From an uncultured Pseudomonadota bacterium (lineage in GTDB: Bacteria > Pseudomonadota > Gammaproteobacteria > Methylococcales > Methylomonadaceae): a DNA stretch of 25,272 bases. The stretch spans positions 1 through 25,272 of the forward strand of contig CAJBJW010000195.1 in the NCBI GenBank assembly GCA_903953455.1, read 5' to 3'. The position numbers and the translations under genes are program-made. Positions 24,607-25,272 of this stretch are shown one piece after another (position 1 is the first letter of the stretch; every line of letters starts with the position of its first letter). The notes under the pieces were generated by a model. That model ran no database searches and was not told where the DNA came from. It saw only the letters and a list, made by a program, of their open reading frames with translations.

Positions 24607-25272
24607 TCGAAACGTCGCTAATGATTTCGTTATTGGTTGGCGTCTCTTCTACCGATTCGCTGTTTGATGGCGTTTCTGGAGTCGAATCGTCGCTAGGTGT
24701 CGCATCCGTCATTGGCGTAGCTGGTTTTGTAATTTCAGCTGAAATTTGAAACCGCTCAACGCCACTCGCTTTATCCTGCGTGACGGGAGAGGCAAAATTC
24801 ACTTTAGCAAAGTAATCGGATGCTTCCAAATCTGCAAGCAAATTAGATGCCGCAGGTGACTCGCCCTGTAGTTGCAGTTGACCATCACCATATTGCAGAT
24901 AGGCAAGCCAGCTATCATCGTGCATAAGAGCGCTTAATTCGTTTAACACCGAAACCACGGTCGGCATCGCAGTTTTTAAGGCAATGAGTGATTGATTTTC
25001 TTCGTTGAGAGTTTCTATATCCGCTTGAAGTGTTTTAACGGCTTTCGCTTCTTTTTCAATTTTGGCAATCTTCAATTGCAACTCATTGACAGCTTGATAT
25101 TCAAGCCAAACAGGCAACATTAAACTGCTTAAACTCAAGGCACCAAGTAACATCGTTAAACCAAGCATAATACGACGTGGTGTATTACTGCGTTTTGTTT
25201 GGAGGTGTGCGGGCAGAAGATTGTAGGCGTGATAGATATCCTCTAAATCATTTGGATAATGTTCAACGTCCA
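24584..25272 (-). CDS. gspL: Type II secretion system protein L, C-terminal part (5' end beyond window)
   Basis: The frame is open to the right edge, so only the last 228 residues are seen. They begin in a cytoplasmic segment with HAYNLLPAHLQTKR, the NLLP motif that precedes the membrane helix in GspL and PilN proteins. One membrane helix follows, then a coiled coil (EYQAVNELQLKIAKIEKEAK and onward) and a PilN-like periplasmic domain (VLNELSALMHDDSWLAYLQY). The tail is Thr/Ser/Glu-rich and low in complexity. Order L-M-C/N-D supports the identity. The missing N-terminal part would be the actin-like cytoplasmic domain that binds GspE. Confidence 0.87.
   Translation of the reverse strand, partial: DVEHYPNDLEDIYHAYNLLPAHLQTKRSNTPRRIMLGLTMLLGALSLSSLMLPVWLEYQAVNELQLKIAKIEKEAKAVKTLQADIETLNEENQSLIALKTAMPTVVSVLNELSALMHDDSWLAYLQYGDGQLQLQGESPAASNLLADLEASDYFAKVNFASPVTQDKASGVERFQISAEITKPATPMTDATPSDDSTPETPSNSESVEETPTNNEIISDVSSENGTTN

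Noticed and set aside
1..25272. CRISPR array, transposon, prophage or tRNA genes
   Set aside because: No regularly spaced repeats, transposase motifs, phage genes or cloverleaf-like sequences were noticed in reading the window.

Overview
The window reads as an ordinary chromosomal stretch of an AT-rich Gram-negative bacterium, most likely a gammaproteobacterium. This rests on the rplU-rpmA-obgE-proB order, an Xps-like order of type II secretion genes, E. coli-like CreA and TerD/TerZ proteins, and an Aer-like chemoreceptor. A sulfur-oxidiser or Thiotrichales-like source is possible but is only a guess. I see no insertion sequence, phage gene, tRNA, rRNA or CRISPR array. Genes are tightly packed and no gene-free gap exceeds 300 bases.

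Layout. 1-2449 (-): an Aer-like chemoreceptor with two PAS domains, cut by the left edge. 2637-6412 (+): thiD, thiE, a small carboxylesterase and a double-ATPase ABC protein of the YejF type, with almost no spacing. 6409-12355 (-): a complete operon for the NAD-dependent molybdenum formate dehydrogenase, in the order fdsG-fdsB-fdsA-fdhD-fdsD, convergent with the ABC gene. 12640-14300 (-): terD, a terZ-like gene and creA in one probable operon. 14587-17115 (+): dnaB then nadA, with a strong terminator after nadA and an orphan terminator in front of dnaB. 17247-17603 (-): a lone CheY-like receiver. 17864-21033 (-): rplU-rpmA, a terminator, then obgE-proB and a SemiSWEET-like gene. 21147-25272 (-): gspL (cut by the right edge), gspM, a gspC/N-like gene and gspD.

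How the parts work together. ThiD and ThiE make the pyrimidine half of thiamine and join it to the thiazole half. The Fds complex oxidises formate to CO2 and passes electrons through several Fe-S clusters to FMN and NAD+, and FdhD sulfurates its Mo cofactor. RplU/RpmA/ObgE belong to 50S ribosome assembly, ProB starts proline synthesis, NadA starts pyridine nucleotide synthesis, and DnaB is the replicative helicase. The Gsp proteins are the inner-membrane platform (L, M, C/N-like) and outer-membrane pore (D) of a type II secretion system.

Nothing here is a clear new system. The features most worth a second look are the hybrid Aer-like receptor with a large periplasmic domain, the terD-terZ-creA unit without the rest of a tellurite cluster, the orphan terminator upstream of dnaB, palindromes in the fds leader, and the SemiSWEET gene with a basic tail coupled to proB.
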